Positions 24,482 to 37,400 of a stretch of DNA of 64,000 nt are shown one piece after another. The notes beneath the pieces were generated by a model. That model was not told where the DNA came from, did no database searches, and was given only the letters and a program-made list of their open reading frames with translations. The first letter of the stretch is position 1; every line of letters starts with the position of its first letter. Source of the stretch: Mercurialis annua (lineage: Eukaryota > Streptophyta > Magnoliopsida > Malpighiales > Euphorbiaceae); contig NC_065570.1 of the NCBI RefSeq assembly GCF_937616625.2, positions 65,437,665-65,501,664 on the forward strand. Reading direction: 5' to 3'. Both the position numbers and the translations under genes were made by a program.

Positions 24482-24640
24482 TACAATAGGGTCATCACCT
24501 GTATTTATAGTGAACCCTTAAGACACAATTTAAGTCCTAATCCATTAAGAAACTAGATTACAAATCTCAAAAGGAAAGCAATGCTAAACAAAGGATTAAG
24601 TATCCTCATCCAAATAGGAATAACATGAGCCATAAACTAT
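24482..24640 (-). repeat. Truncated 5' LTR of the copia element
   Basis: Direct repeat of 22685-22838 (for example 'gtcatcacctgt.tttata.agtgaa.cctta' and 'aacaaaggattaagtatcct'). It ends abruptly at the RT sequence, marking a large internal deletion. Confidence 0.82.
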
Positions 24641-25109
24641 TTCGCAGCTCTGCTCAGATAGTATAAAGCAATCTATCAATTATGTCGTCCTCAGCATAAA
24701 ACAGCTCAAATACAATTTGATAAGACATACATTAGATATGTATCGCTCTATTGCCACTCTAAATAATTTAACAAAAAAAACTCGAAGCAAAAGTAGTGAA
24801 ATAAAAGTGCCGTTTTGAGATGTACTTTTTTGTTCTCGATGAGGCTAATATATGTAGTAATATATGTATGACAAGCGGTTTGTAAGTTGACTAAAATTTT
24901 ATAAAGCATTTAATATTTTAAAAAATAAAAATTAATAGCTATAATAAGTGTCAAACTGAAAAATCCTATTCATATAGCTACTTACTCTACTTCACATAGA
25001 GTATAGACTTCGTTAACATAACTCATGTTGAAATGGTAACAACAACTCATCTTATTATCGCTTTAGGAATCATGATTTTATTTAGCATGCTCGAGTTATA
25101 ATTGTAATT
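24641..25109. other. Intergenic, no gene recognised
   Basis: No coding or repeat structure supported between the two copia relics. Confidence 0.5.
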
Positions 25110-25410
25110 TATTATTACCCATTGAATCTAATTTCTGTTATCTCTAATTTTCATGTCAAATTAGCATTACAAATGATTCATCATTCTATAGGAAATAGTC
25201 ACATTCTTCGAAGTTATATGAATTTTATTTCTAGCAAATGCTTTCGTCAAATGACCATCTATGTTATCACCAGTCAGTACATAATCCACTATGTCGCGTT
25301 GAGAGGAATTTTCTAATATTGTTGTACTAACAACTTACATGCCGCCTTTCACTATTGTGTTAATGGTTTCTACAATAGCAGCGATACTATCATAGTGGAT
25401 CTACACACCG
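25110..25410 (-). pseudogene. Second copia RNase H C-terminal relic
   Basis: Reading the minus strand from about 25395, one frame with a stop gives YDSIAAIVETINTIVKGG, then ILENSSQRDIVDYVLTGDN and HLTKAFARNKI. This matches the order CDSQAAI...RHI...NLADPLTK in copia RNase H C-termini. It is strongly diverged from the copia copy at 22573-24640 and belongs to another lineage. Confidence 0.6.
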
Positions 25411-26700
25411 GATATCGGTGTTTTTTATAAAAGTAATCTCAACTAACAGGCTTCTTAACAAATTTATTTCTTCATTAGCATGTCAGTGCTATCATTTTAC
25501 ATTTGGTCACATGTTAGTCATGTCACAATTTGAGTCAATATATTTTAATCACAAATATTGACATGTTACATAATAATCGAGTTGCACCATTAGTTACCTA
25601 ACAATCGTTTGATCAGTTTTATTATTAGATTAGGGGCACAAATGGTTCAGTTTGGTTTTTTAGGTAATATGTTAGTATTTGTGATTAGAATATGTTGAGT
25701 CAGCATAAATATGGCTAACAAGTGATAAATTTGATTTTTTTTAAATGTCTATAATTGACATAATAAAAATAAAATATGGATAAATATTACAATTTTAAAT
25801 GTACTGGTTAGAATAACTTCATTATAAATTATAGATATTTTTAAAATACTAAACATGTAAATAAATACCAAGACTCTTAAAAATATGATATAGCATTATT
25901 ATTTTATAAATTCTAATTTTATTTTATTTCTATTAGTGATCTATAAACTTCTATTTTACACTAATGATTATAATATTTTTCTTTTTATTGTTATAATAAG
26001 AAAAATATATTCTCATGTTATTTTGTTAATTACAATGAAATTAAACTTTAATAATTGTTATTAATAAATTTGTTGTAATTTTATTAATATATGTATACAC
26101 TATATATAAAAGCACGAATAGGGGATAATATATTTAGTAAATAGTCCTTTGTATTTTATGGTAATTTAATAATTAAATATAAAACAATTAACCATTTCTA
26201 TTTTATTATTGAATGATCACTTAAATTGAATATATTTAGTTTTTAAGAAAGAGTTTAATTAAATTGAATAGTCAACACTAGAAAAAATTTATCAAATAAA
26301 CATCTAGATTTTATTATTGATTGATCACTTAAATCGAATATTTGTTTAAATATTAAGAAATAAATTAATTAAAATAAAACTTAAATCGAATATTTGTTTA
26401 ATTATTAAATCGGATACAATTTATTTGATCAAATGAATATCTTTATTTTATAATTAATTAATTATTTAAATAAAGAACTTAATAGTAATTTACTAATAAA
26501 ATATAAAACTTGAATGACATATAATTTTGATAAGGTAGTTATATTCGTTAAATGAGTATCCAAATTAATGAGCAAGTCATGATTATTATAGAATTACAAT
26601 AAGTAACTATTATAGATGATTTAAATTAAAAATTATTGATTAAAAATTATATTTATGGTACGTAAAAGTAGTAATATTTTTAAAGCACGTATGAAAAAAA
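25411..26700. other. AT-rich intergenic DNA, no gene recognised
   Basis: Strongly AT-rich. Phrases such as 'ttaaatcgaatatttgttta' recur at about 26330-26400, suggesting small local duplications. No coding signal. Confidence 0.5.
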
Positions 26701-26899
26701 ATCACAATTAATTCAAAAATGTTATTCTACTTCAAACAGAAATTTCAAACGGGCCCTAATCTCTAAGTACAGAACAACCCCAAAAATCCAAAAATACATT
26801 TAATAATGACAGGCCTTTTTACTCTGATTGTGAAGTCTCGCCCAATTCGAAACCCAACTCTATTCTTAAACCACTCTACTTTGGTAAAATTGATATAGT

Positions 26900-27628
26900 A
26901 ACAAAGATCAATATTTTAAAAAATCGAACCCGTAACAGAATCAGTAAAGCTATCTGAGAAAGAAGAAAGAAAGAAAGAGAAGAACAAGAGCACAGATGGT
27001 CAGACGAAATACCGGTGGGATTACTGGCAATTCGCTCCGACGATCAAGTCAGTATTTACGTGAGAAAGAAGAAAGAAAGAGAAGAGAAAAGAAAGAGTGT
27101 AGATCAAGAAAAAGAAGTACCTTTAGGATTTGTTGATAAGGTGGTTTATATAGTTTTACCCGGCACGTGTGTTCCGCTGTGGATCCCTGCTCCTTTTTGG
27201 TCTCCACAGAATCGGTTAGCTGATGTGGCTTGTTCTTGTCACGTCTCGCTTATCGAGTAAGATCTGCGGTGCATGGAATCGTCTATGTGTCAGATTCTGT
27301 TTTCAGAGTTTGTTATGTCGCAAGATCGGAGGGAACAATATGCCGAGCTCCGATCTGATTTAAACTACGCAGTCTGTTCCGAGGTGATTCTGTCATGATT
27401 TGTGTTTCGGTGTGACCTTTATTTCTGGCAGGTCGGTCATAATGATTGTTTGGTGCTTGGGTTCCTGTATTCGCCTGGCCGGGTGAGGTATGATATGAAT
27501 AAGGCTGTTTTACCGCCTTTGTATTACTGGTCCCGTTATCACTACCGAATTTCGGTTCAACCGGTTGAGTGAAATTGTCAAGAGAATAAATATAAAATGG
27601 CATACTTGTTCGACATAACAAAGAAAAG
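26900..27628 (-). mobile_element. Gypsy-type LTR relic, minus orientation
   Basis: On the minus strand there is a GCCGGGTAAAACTATATAAACC promoter-like block at about 27140-27165, followed by R/U5-like sequence ending in 'cggagcgaattgccagtaat' near 27020-27045 and a purine/pyrimidine-rich stretch. The layout and GC-richer composition resemble Tat-type gypsy LTRs. A similar but diverged block lies at 30040-30560. Precise ends and target duplications are not visible. Confidence 0.45.
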
Positions 27629-27636
27629 CATGGGGC

Positions 27637-28190
27637 TAGGGGTGAGCAAAAACCGAACCAAACCATTAATCTGATCCAAATCAATCCGAAATTAATTTTG
27701 ATTTGGTTAAAATGGTTTGAATGGATTGGTTTGGATTCAAATTATAAAAAATATGGTTTTGGCTTTGGTTTTATTTCAACTAGTGATTAACCGAACCGAC
27801 CGAAAAACCAAAGTTTACAATAATATTATTTTTTTTATTAATATTAATATATGTATAAATAAATATAAATTTTATTTATTGAAATATTTATATATAAATA
27901 TAATATGTGTGAGTAGATACATGTATAAAAATAAAACATATAAATTAATACACACATATAAGCAAAAATTATTACGTATAATTTTAATTATTACGTATAA
28001 TTATATATAATTTTTATCTAAATCTGTATTAACCAAATCAAACCAAAACCGATAATAAAATTTAGTTAACCGAACCAAAATTTTACATAACTATTTGGTG
28101 TGGTTTGGTTTTTATATTTTTTCTTAAAATATCGTTTAATTTTGAGTTTACTAAAATAAACAGAATCGAACCGAACCATGCTCACTTCTA
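27637..28190. mobile_element. hAT-type MITE with perfect 8-bp duplication
   Basis: A 554-bp element with ends TAGGGGTGAGC and GCTCACTTCTA, followed inward by 'aaaaaccgaaccaaacc' and its inverted copy. It is flanked by a perfect 8-bp duplication CATGGGGC (27629-27636 and 28191-28198), typical of hAT elements. The interior is AT-rich and non-coding. Confidence 0.92.
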
Positions 28191-28198
28191 CATGGGGC

Positions 28199-30019
28199 TG
28201 GCTTTTTTATTGGCCCAAATACACTTTTTAATTGAGCCCATTAACAAATATGCTATATTCTTTTATTATCATTCAAAAGTCTAAATTTCATCTCTTTCTT
28301 TCTCAGCTTTGCTTTCTTCTTCTTCATTTTATGTGACAAAAACAAATTCTTAATAGGTTTTTTTTTTATTATTTAAAGCATAAATCATAATGGATCCAAC
28401 AACAACTCATTGTTGTCTACTTTCACTGTTATTTTTTAAGTTTTCTTGTTGATTTTGATACTTTTAATTTGGTTTAAAATGAAGTTTGCATATCTTATCT
28501 AATTTTGTTTAACAATGAGAAAAAATCAATCTTCAATCAAAATTATTTAATTTTATCGAACAAAATAAATGTTTCAGCCTCTATTATTTAAGATCATGAA
28601 TATGTTTTATGTGTTTTGTAGATGACGGCGCTAGAACAAAATCCGAACCAAAATAGCAACCCTAATAATTTGAGTTCTTTAATTATAAAAAGATAAGCGG
28701 GCGGTTTTTTAGAAATAAGCGGTTCGACGGTTCAATTCGATTTTACCGGTCGGATCCGGTTCAATCAATTTAAACCGGATTTTCGGTTTTACATGTTATT
28801 TGAACCGGACAGACTTTTAGTTTGCGGTTCAACCGGTTAAACCGATCCTGTTTTTAAAACACTGATAAAAATATCTAAATTTTTATAAAATATTTATAAA
28901 AATAGGTGTTGTTTTTTATTTATATAAATATCGAATTGATTTAAAGTATGTATAAAAATTATTTCCAAAAATATAGTGTATATATTGTTGGTATAATATT
29001 AGTATATTAAAACTTATGAATCGGAAAATTTGAAAACAATACTTGATTTAATATCAGTATAATTTCAGTATATCAATAATATTTTTTTATATATATTTTC
29101 TGAGTGATAACATATATACTTTTTTATATATATTTGTATTATATTTGGTAGTGAATTATAAAATTTGTACATTATCGGTGTAATTTTAGTATATTGTTAG
29201 CTTAATTTTTAGTATATGATGTGATCGATGTAATATTGGTATAATTTTTATTTAATATTTATTAAAATTTTACTATATTCTGATGTGTATTCTCTTGGTA
29301 TATTATTATTTTAGTATACTTTTAATTTATGTACATTATGTATAAGAATTTAGTATAGCAACATTATACCAACAGTATACATACCGTATTTTTGCAATTA
29401 TTTTTTACTTTTGCTATTTTTATAAATCTTTTTAAGTCAATTCGATATTTTTAAAAATAAAAAATTCAACAGTATTTTTTTCATTTTTTATAAATGTCGT
29501 AATTTCCTCAAGAAAAAATAAGGGGTTTTTTTCTTATGAATACACCTGTTGTAAAATATTTTCAATATTATTTGTTAGTTGGGCTTATTGCAAAAATAAT
29601 GTTTGACTTTTCAGACTTCGAAAAATACTGTTTTTATTAAAACAATTATAAAAAAACAAATTTAAAAAAATTATTTACTTCGATTTATAATCAGTTTACT
29701 TTAGTTTATTAAATAATAATTTTACTATTAATTTATTATCGGATTGTTCTCGATTTACTAATAAAAATTTATTTCCTATTAAATTTTCTTTCTGATTTAT
29801 AAATTTAAAGTTAACTATTTTACTTAGTTTACTATCCGTATTATATACATGTATGAAACTAATTTCACTATTTTTTATTTTAGTTTACTAAAACAAATCA
29901 CTATTAGTTTATTTTAAATTAATTAAAATGATAAGTTTATTATTAATTTATTATTGACATTACACATATATAAATTAATTTATTAATTTTAACCTTTCAA
30001 ATTAAATTTATTGATAAAT
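28199..30019. other. AT-rich intergenic DNA with a CCGGTT-rich relic
   Basis: At about 28690-28860 there are many 'accggtt/aaccggtt' motifs ending in 'cctgtttttaaaacactg', resembling one end of another MITE type. At 28970-29400 short 'ttagtatatt'-like units recur irregularly. No gene is visible. Confidence 0.5.
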
Positions 30020-30039
30020 CACGATCGAGCAATCCTCCA

Positions 30040-30560
30040 ATCTACCCGTGGAAAAAGAACAAACATAGGTCAGAAAGAATGCTGGAGGAGGTATCTAACG
30101 TTTACTCTAACGCTTAAGTCAACTTTCTACTAGGGGAAAGAAGAAAAAAAAGAGAAAGAAGAAATATCAAGTGATATAACAAAAAAAGTACCTTTATGAT
30201 TTTTTCATAATGTGACTTATATAGCCCATATTATGTGGTCTCCTTTTCCTTATTAAGTAGGACGTGTGTGATATTTTTCATTTCTCGGTTTTAAAGGTAA
30301 GTCCTTTTGTGACATAGATACAAAATACAGGTAAAATGTACCTCGGTATTTGTATTTCGGTGTGTGAACGCGGGAGAGCAAATCGTGTTGTCATTGTAGT
30401 GATATTAGATATGAGCATACCGTAACTCGATATTTGTATCTCGGTTATCAGGGATTCTTGTAGGATAAGTATGCTTGTATCTCGTCCGAGTATACCTCGG
30501 TCATCCTAGTTGTCGGGAATTGTGTCCTTGGTGACTTGCGTGTTTGTTGTACTTAGCAAC
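30040..30560 (-). mobile_element. Diverged gypsy-type LTR relic
   Basis: It contains 'agtacctttatgattttttcataatgtgacttatatagccc', comparable to 'agtacctttaggatttgttgataaggtggtttatatag' in the relic at 26900-27628. Both are preceded by a purine-rich AAAGAAGAAA stretch. Likely a decayed LTR of the same broad family; no coding. Confidence 0.4.
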
Positions 30561-30611
30561 CTTTTATATTGTCGAGGTTGCTTCGCCCTAAGATGACATG
30601 TCATCATTTAC

Positions 30612-31024
30612 TATGAAGGTTTGCTGAACTTTTTATCACTAAATTTTTATTTTTTTTCATTTCAATCACTAAATTTTAGTTTCTTTTTTTTTATTACTGA
30701 ACTTTCATTTTTCTCGTTTTGGTTTTTTCGGCCAAAAATACCTAGATGGAAGGTGGAATTTGAAATGTGGCAGCTGGATTTTGATAGTTTTACTTTGAAA
30801 ATTTCTCAAACATGCATAATTTTAGTTTGAAAATGAATTTTTAGTTTGAATTATACATACATGACAAATTTTCAGGTAAAAATAAATAAATTATGGCTGT
30901 CATCTAAACATTTTTTATCGGAAAAAATCAAAATAAAAAAAAAAATCAAAGTTTAGTAAAAAAAAAAAAAAATAGTAACTGAAATAAAAAAAATTAAAAG
31001 TTTAGTGCCTTTCAGGATGAACTA
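30612..31024. repeat. Inverted-repeat MITE
   Basis: The left arm has 'atcactaaatttttattttttttcatttcaatcac' and the right arm the inverted equivalent ('taactgaaataaaaaaaattaaaagtttagtg'). About 410 bp, non-coding. A related fragment may lie at 57840-57975. Confidence 0.6.
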
Positions 31025-31309
31025 CCCTTAAATTACTATAATGTTCATAGAATTGTTAATTTATACTTTTTTGACTTTCTTTTATTCATAGTATATTACA
31101 GCTAAGGGGCATTTTGGAATTTTTGAGGACACTCATTCTCAAAATACTGTAAATATTTTGTCCACCGCATATGCTACTTGAGTTAAACTTCATTGGTTTA
31201 CATACGATTGTCAATTGTTGGCTATAATTCAATTATTTTTGGCATTTTCTCTTGTAATATTAACTTTTTGGTATAAAATAAGTATCAATATGTCTATATA
31301 TTTAAATTT

Positions 31310-31617
31310 GGGTTAATGTTAAAAAAATCACAAACTTTACACGTTTTTTCATTTTAATCACGCAGTTTAAATTTTCTCATTTCATGTACGAACTGCCATT
31401 TTTTTTCAAATTCATGCACGGTGCTAAGGTGGCACTCGTTTATTGGTGTAAAATGACATCCACCTCAGCAAATTACATCCATGGAGCCATGACAATTCAG
31501 CAGCGTGCACAAATTTGAGAAAAAAATAATAGTTCGTATATGAAAATGAGAAAATTTAAACTACGTGATTAAAATGAGAAAACATGTAAAGTTTGTGAAT
31601 TTTTATAACATTAACCC
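31310..31617. mobile_element. Mutator-like MITE with 9-bp duplication
   Basis: A 308-bp near-palindrome. It begins GGGTTAATGTTAAAAAAATC and ends with the inverted copy (TTTTTATAACATTAACCC). A perfect 9-bp duplication TTTAAATTT flanks it (31301-31309 and 31618-31626). Non-coding. Confidence 0.92.
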
Positions 31618-31790
31618 TTTAAATTTTATATTCTAATATTTAAAATTCTGATTAATAATCGGCGACTAGAGACTTATAAAAATAAAAATCGACTATGAAT
31701 CCAATTCAATAAGAAGATTACTTTGTTCTAATGGTGAACTTAGCAAAATTATGAATGATGCGGGAATTATTCTTATCTTTTAAAAAAGAA

Positions 31791-32694
31791 GGCTTATAAT
31801 CACCCACCGTCCCTGACTTTAGGGCCTCCGATCATGAACGTTCCTAAGTTTCACTTTCGATCAAAAAACCCTCTAAACTTGGATTTCAAAATCATGAATG
31901 TCCTTTTGCCCAAAAAATGACTAAAATACCCTAAAGATGTGTAAAACCAAAGGAAAAAATCTAATGCGGTCCAACCCAACTTAAACCAAATCTAAAACCG
32001 CTTAATTAATCAAACCTAACATCAACACCTACTCACCTACTACCACACACCTGCAAAAACCCACCTCAAATATCGGCCACCACCACACTCAATTTTTTTT
32101 TTCGGCAGACCGAGGAGCAATGCTCCTCGGAATCTGCTCCTCACCTGAGGAGCTGCTCCTCAGGCGAGGAGCAGCTCGTCTTCTCAGTAGATCTGAGAAG
32201 ACGACCAGCGTCTTCTCAGATCTATCTGAGAAGACGAAGGTCGTCTTTTCAGATCTGGCCTGAGAAGGCGGGCTGCTCGTCTTCTTAGTTGGACTGAGAA
32301 GACGAGCAGTCCCTCACCTGAGGAGCAGTGAGGAGCTGCTGCTTCTCAGGCGAGGATCAAATTCCGATGCTTCTCGGACCGTCAGAAATTTTTTTGAATA
32401 GTGGGCGGATGGTGGCAGATATTCGAGGCGGTTTCCGGCGCGTGAGTGGTAATGGGTGGGTGTTGATTTTAGGTTTAATTAGGTGGTTTTTGATTTGGTT
32501 TTATTAGGTTGAACCGAATTAGATTTTATTTTTTTGGTTTTACACTTGATTAGGGGTATTTCAGTCATTTTTTGGGCAAAATGACATTCATGATTTTTAA
32601 ATCGAAGTTCAAAGGGTTTTGTGACCGAAAGTGAAATTTAGGGACGTTCATGATCGGAAGCCCTAAAATTAGGGGCGGTGGGTGATAATAAGCC
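31791..32694. mobile_element. Mutator-like MITE with GC-rich palindromic core
   Basis: A 904-bp element with long inverted arms (GGCTTATAATCACCCACCGT... and ...GGTGGGTGATAATAAGCC). It is flanked by a perfect 9-bp duplication AAAAAAGAA (31782-31790 and 32695-32703). The core at about 32100-32370 is GC-rich and built from self-complementary units such as CTGAGAAGACGA / TCGTCTTCTCAG and GCTCCTCAGGCGAGGAGC. No coding. Confidence 0.92.
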
Positions 32695-32703
32695 AAAAAA
32701 GAA

Positions 32704-33440
32704 CAATCATGAGTCAGTTTAGTGATCTCACACCGTTGTACAATGTTGTTCATAAAGTGATTTCAAAGGTTGTTGTGAATCGTATGCAGAAGTTAATGTC
32801 CATTATTATTTCGAAAAATCGACATATATTTGTGGCAAACAGACTTGTCGATAGCTTTCTTATAATGTATGAGCTTATGCATTATTTGCGCCGGAAGCTA
32901 GCGTTGTGAAGAAATAGTATGGCAGTCATGAAAATCAATATGAGCAAGAAGACTTAGTACTTACAACATGATGGATTGAGATTTTATCAGAGATATGATG
33001 CTTAAGATTTTATCAGAAGCTTAAGCTAGATTGTAATGCCCACTGGATGAGTCTTATCATGATTTGTGTCTCCTTAGAAATATACACCGATATTGGTGAT
33101 GATATTAATATGAAGTCCACTTTACCAAGTTACTATGTGTTAAGAATAAGATATATGTCAACCATCTTATATGTTCATTATTTGAAGGATTGGGCTATCT
33201 ACTATCAAATTATGAGTATTTGGATTGGCTTCACATGATGAAGATTTTTACGGGAGAATCTTCTATTAATCACTTATTTTTCGCGGATGACTGTTAAATG
33301 TTTTTTGTTGCTCTGGTGGAGGAATCTGATGCAGTAAAAAGAGTGTTGGATTGGATCGGTATGAAATTCTATTGAGACAAAAGGAAAACGGTTTGCAAAT
33401 AAATACTTGTGCTAGAAAAATGTGATACTAGAGAAATCCA
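32704..33440 (+). pseudogene. LINE (L1-type) reverse transcriptase relic
   Basis: The plus strand gives, in shifting frames, SDLTPLYNVVHKVISKVVVN, SIIISKNRHIFVANRLVDSF and YELMHYLRRK, then INHLFFADDC with the FADD catalytic motif near 33265-33295. These match the order RPISLCNVIYKIISK...IISxNQSAFV...HLxFADD of plant L1 reverse transcriptases. Stops and frameshifts show it is dead. Its left end is cut by the MITE insertion at 31791-32694. Confidence 0.8.
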
Positions 33441-34434
33441 AACACGCATTTTGCCAAAAGGTTTCACTTCTGTTTGGATGGTATCATGCAATTCTGTCTT
33501 CACCATCATCAAACAGTGCATCTCACCTAACTCAACTATTGTGCCTAATGCAAACGTATTTTTCTTTCCGATGTTAATTTCACCGCACCTTAGCTTCTAT
33601 AATTATGGACCGACTTATGTCGGGTGTGTTATGGATAATCATTTATTTTTTTAATTAAATTTTTAAATAATAATATTATAAATAAATTTAATAATACAAT
33701 TTTATCAATTTCTTTAAAAATATAATATAAAAAGATATAATTGTCCAAAAACTTTGGCTTCCCTCTGTATATAGTTTCAAACTATTGGCATGTACAAAAT
33801 GTTATATAGAGATTTTTTTCTTAAAAACAAAGCTTGAACCGAAAAACAAAAAAGTGATAAGACTTAAAGTTTATTGGTCAAAATAAAAAAAATAGAGTTG
33901 GAATATACTAAATTAATTTCCAAAAAGAAATATAACATTTAGCAATTGATGCCATATAGATGTAAACAAAAGGGAGTTGGTAAAATTTAGTGATGACCTT
34001 GAATATGTTTTGGTGTATAGGTTAAAGGTTACTATAAAAGGCTGTTACCTGTAAATTTATATCTGTATATAGAGAGATACATTGGCAATTTAAGTAGCCA
34101 ATGGAATTTTATTACCATATTTTTAGACTAATATTAATTAATAACCAAATCAATTGAAGAAGCAGTTGTTTGATTCGAACACACTACTTTTAAGAGAAAT
34201 TTTTAGGTATATTCGGTTCATCACATCATCTATAAACTAAATCTATCACATTATGACACGTTATTATATCGTAATATTACTATTTAAAAATGTAAATAAG
34301 TGATAAACAAAATTTTGATAGTGTCACTATTTTAATGACATGTCATAATATAATAGGTTAGTCCACAAATGACGTGGTAGACTGAGTCTACCTACTTTTA
34401 ATTGACAAACTTTCAAATATGCAATTATATCATA
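33441..34434. other. Intergenic, no gene recognised
   Basis: AT-rich; no coding or repeat structure I can support. Confidence 0.5.
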
Positions 34435-37400
34435 CTAGTTTTAATTTGTGTGTTGCACGATTTTTAATTAATTTGACTATTTGTCATTAATTTTTAATTT
34501 TACATTGAAATTAGCACTTGTTTATTTTTATATTTTCTATTTTTTTAATTGGATACAATAATAAATAAAAAAATAAAATAAAATTAAGTAGAAAAATATT
34601 ATATTGAATTTTAGTAATCTGCCATCATAACAGACTATTAGCTTATTATTTGTCCATCTAACTCTCACTAATAATAATTTTTATGATAAAAAGGAAGATA
34701 TTTTAATATTAAGAATAAGACAATATATATGTATACATATGTGAACATCTTTTTATATTTAAAATGATAAATTTTAATATTTTTATAAAAATAGTTGCAC
34801 GATATTTATTCATTGCATAGTGAGGAACATATATTTTTATTAATCTTCGAACGTTTATCCTTAATTTTTAAGATACTTATTCCATAAAGAGTCATCATCT
34901 CTAAATAATTAGAGTAATAAATTTTGTACATGTTTAAGATTAATTAAATGTTTATTATATGTATTTATTACATAATTATTAAAAATAATTGTAAATATAC
35001 TTTTGGAATATTTTAATAAAGTTGTCTTTATTTTCATCAACCCGTAATATGGCATTTATGTTTATGATACAATATTTACATTTAGTTTTGAGCAATAATT
35101 AATGATATATATTATTTAATAAACAAAAAGCACTAATTTCAAACCATTAAATTTTATCAATTTAAACCTTAATTTGTTTCACTAATATATTATTTAAATA
35201 GTTAATAATTGTATATTAAATCTAGTTTGGTATAATTTAATAAATCCAAAATAAAATATGGTAAAATGTGATAATTTCATTCCACCAATTAAATTGAATA
35301 TTTTTATTACATATAATTATTTAAATGAATTAATCACTAAATTAAAAACTATAATATTGGTTTAGAAATAATAATATAGGACAACCTATATCAAAAATGT
35401 AATTTTTAATTTTAATGTTAGGAGGTGGAAACTAATAATTGAGGGACATGAATATATAATGGAAACAAACAATAAAAATATGATAACTACAAATTTGAAA
35501 AAACAATCATTGGTATGTTAAGTTTTATAGCTATGGTTCATTAAAAAAAAGTTTTATAGCAATCAATTTAAAAAGGAGCGTTACTACAATAAATTAGGAA
35601 ACAAGAAAATTGTAAATAAAAAGTAGTATTTTACTTATATTTAATTATCAACTATTTTTATATGATGATATATTAAGATATAATATTAATAATGAAAGGA
35701 ATAAATCAAATGGTTACATGGATAAAAAAATAAAACAAAATAAAAAAAAATCAAACTTCCTTTTAGTCTTTTGAAAGTTATTGATTCTCAATATGTATCA
35801 ATCTTTTGCATTATATATCCACCTATTTTAGTTTTTTCCGTTTATAGTATAACAATAATTTAATTTAAAATGTATAGAAACACAAACCTATAATTAAAAA
35901 TCTAACAAATGCCACCAAAATGCTCAAATCAATCAATAATTTATTTACTGTTTATAGAATTCAAAGTCAACAAAATAAATTAATTAATTTGGAAATTTGT
36001 AGAAATTACTCAATTTAAAAAAAATACATAAAATATAAAAGAATGTATGCACGATTGGGATTCAATGTGCCAAGAAGAAAGATGTTGGATGTACTTTGAT
36101 TCAAACATCCCTCCCGATTTGAGTAGACACCTCTTTTATTTAGTTTATATCTAATTATGAAAAAAGTCAATTTCGAGCAATTGACATTAATATCCAGTTA
36201 TAAAAAATAAAAGTTATCGGTTAAATTAAGATCGTACTCACCTTCGAACTCGCTAAAAAATAGTGAATGATATGGTGGTTTAATCATTTCCTTTAATCAG
36301 CTGAAACCAACATCCAAACCAAATACAAAGAAACACAAAAAAAATTGTAAAAGTCAAACCTTATACCCACGAATAATTAGTGACAATAATCGGAAAAACA
36401 ATTAGCTCAATCTACATAAATGAGATAAGCTTATTGTTAGACATAATGCTTTCCAATTAAATCATATGTCGTAGAATTGACATTCCTAATAAAAAAATAT
36501 AAGTTAAATAATTTTTAAAATAAAATAACATAGAAATGATATAAATATAGACTATTAAATAAACAATACAAATTACCCTATTATTGTAATATGAAAGGAA
36601 AAATTTACAATTATATATAAAATAAGATGAAATAGAAATAATATGAATCTAGACAATTAAATAAACACATAAAAAATGGTCAATCCGTAATACAAATTAC
36701 CTCGTAATTGTAATTTGAAAGAAAATATATGTAATTTTTTAAGTATGCTAAAGAGATATATGGTATGAAAAATCTTAAGAAGATTGAGGTTGGAAGAAGC
36801 TATTATATATTTTTCAAATTGAGATGTTACATTCTTGTGTCATTTATAACAATTATAAGTGGGCCTATATTTAATTTGTAAATTGAATTGATAATATTAA
36901 TGTTCAAAAACTGAAATTCTAACGTTTCAACCCTTTGTTGCTAATGATTTAAATATAATTGGCCATATTTAATCCTTTATCCGTTTTGTTACATTCTTTG
37001 GTCATTAATAACTATTATCAGTAGGCCTATATTAAATTAATAATAGTAATATCAGTTATTAAATAAAATTATAAAAAATTAAAATTTAAAATTACCTCCA
37101 CCACTAATAGTTTTGAAAAAATTTAATCCATCTAGATATGGACATAATTTTCGGGTGTAAAAATTTTGGGTGGATTAATTTTAAAAATATTAAAGTAATT
37201 GTTATTTGTTATAAGAGATATTGTTTCATTGTCAATAAAAGGATAAAATGTGTTGGTAAATTATATGATTTGTTTATCTTTTAGAGAGTTTTGTAATATT
37301 TTATTCTGATTCTTATGCCATTGTTTTGAGAATACACCTTCAATAATTTTCATAACAGTTAAATGATAATAAATAAAAAATAAATAATGTAGGAATAGAT

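Larger units (their letters stand above)
22573..24640 (-). mobile_element. Internally deleted Ty1/copia element (Tnt1-like), minus strand
   Basis: Reading the minus strand from 24640: a truncated 5' LTR joins directly to reverse transcriptase, then RNase H, then a polypurine-like CCAAGGTGCAGAT and a complete 3' LTR. Gag, protease, integrase and the first part of reverse transcriptase are gone. The RT part is further interrupted by plastid DNA (23869-24199). The YVDD and RNase H sequences place it near the Tnt1-like copia lineage. The element is dead. Confidence 0.88.

Noticed and set aside
27015..27684. Open frames of 81 and 123 aa on opposite strands
   Set aside because: They lie in an LTR-like relic, have no family resemblance, and one runs into the hAT MITE end.
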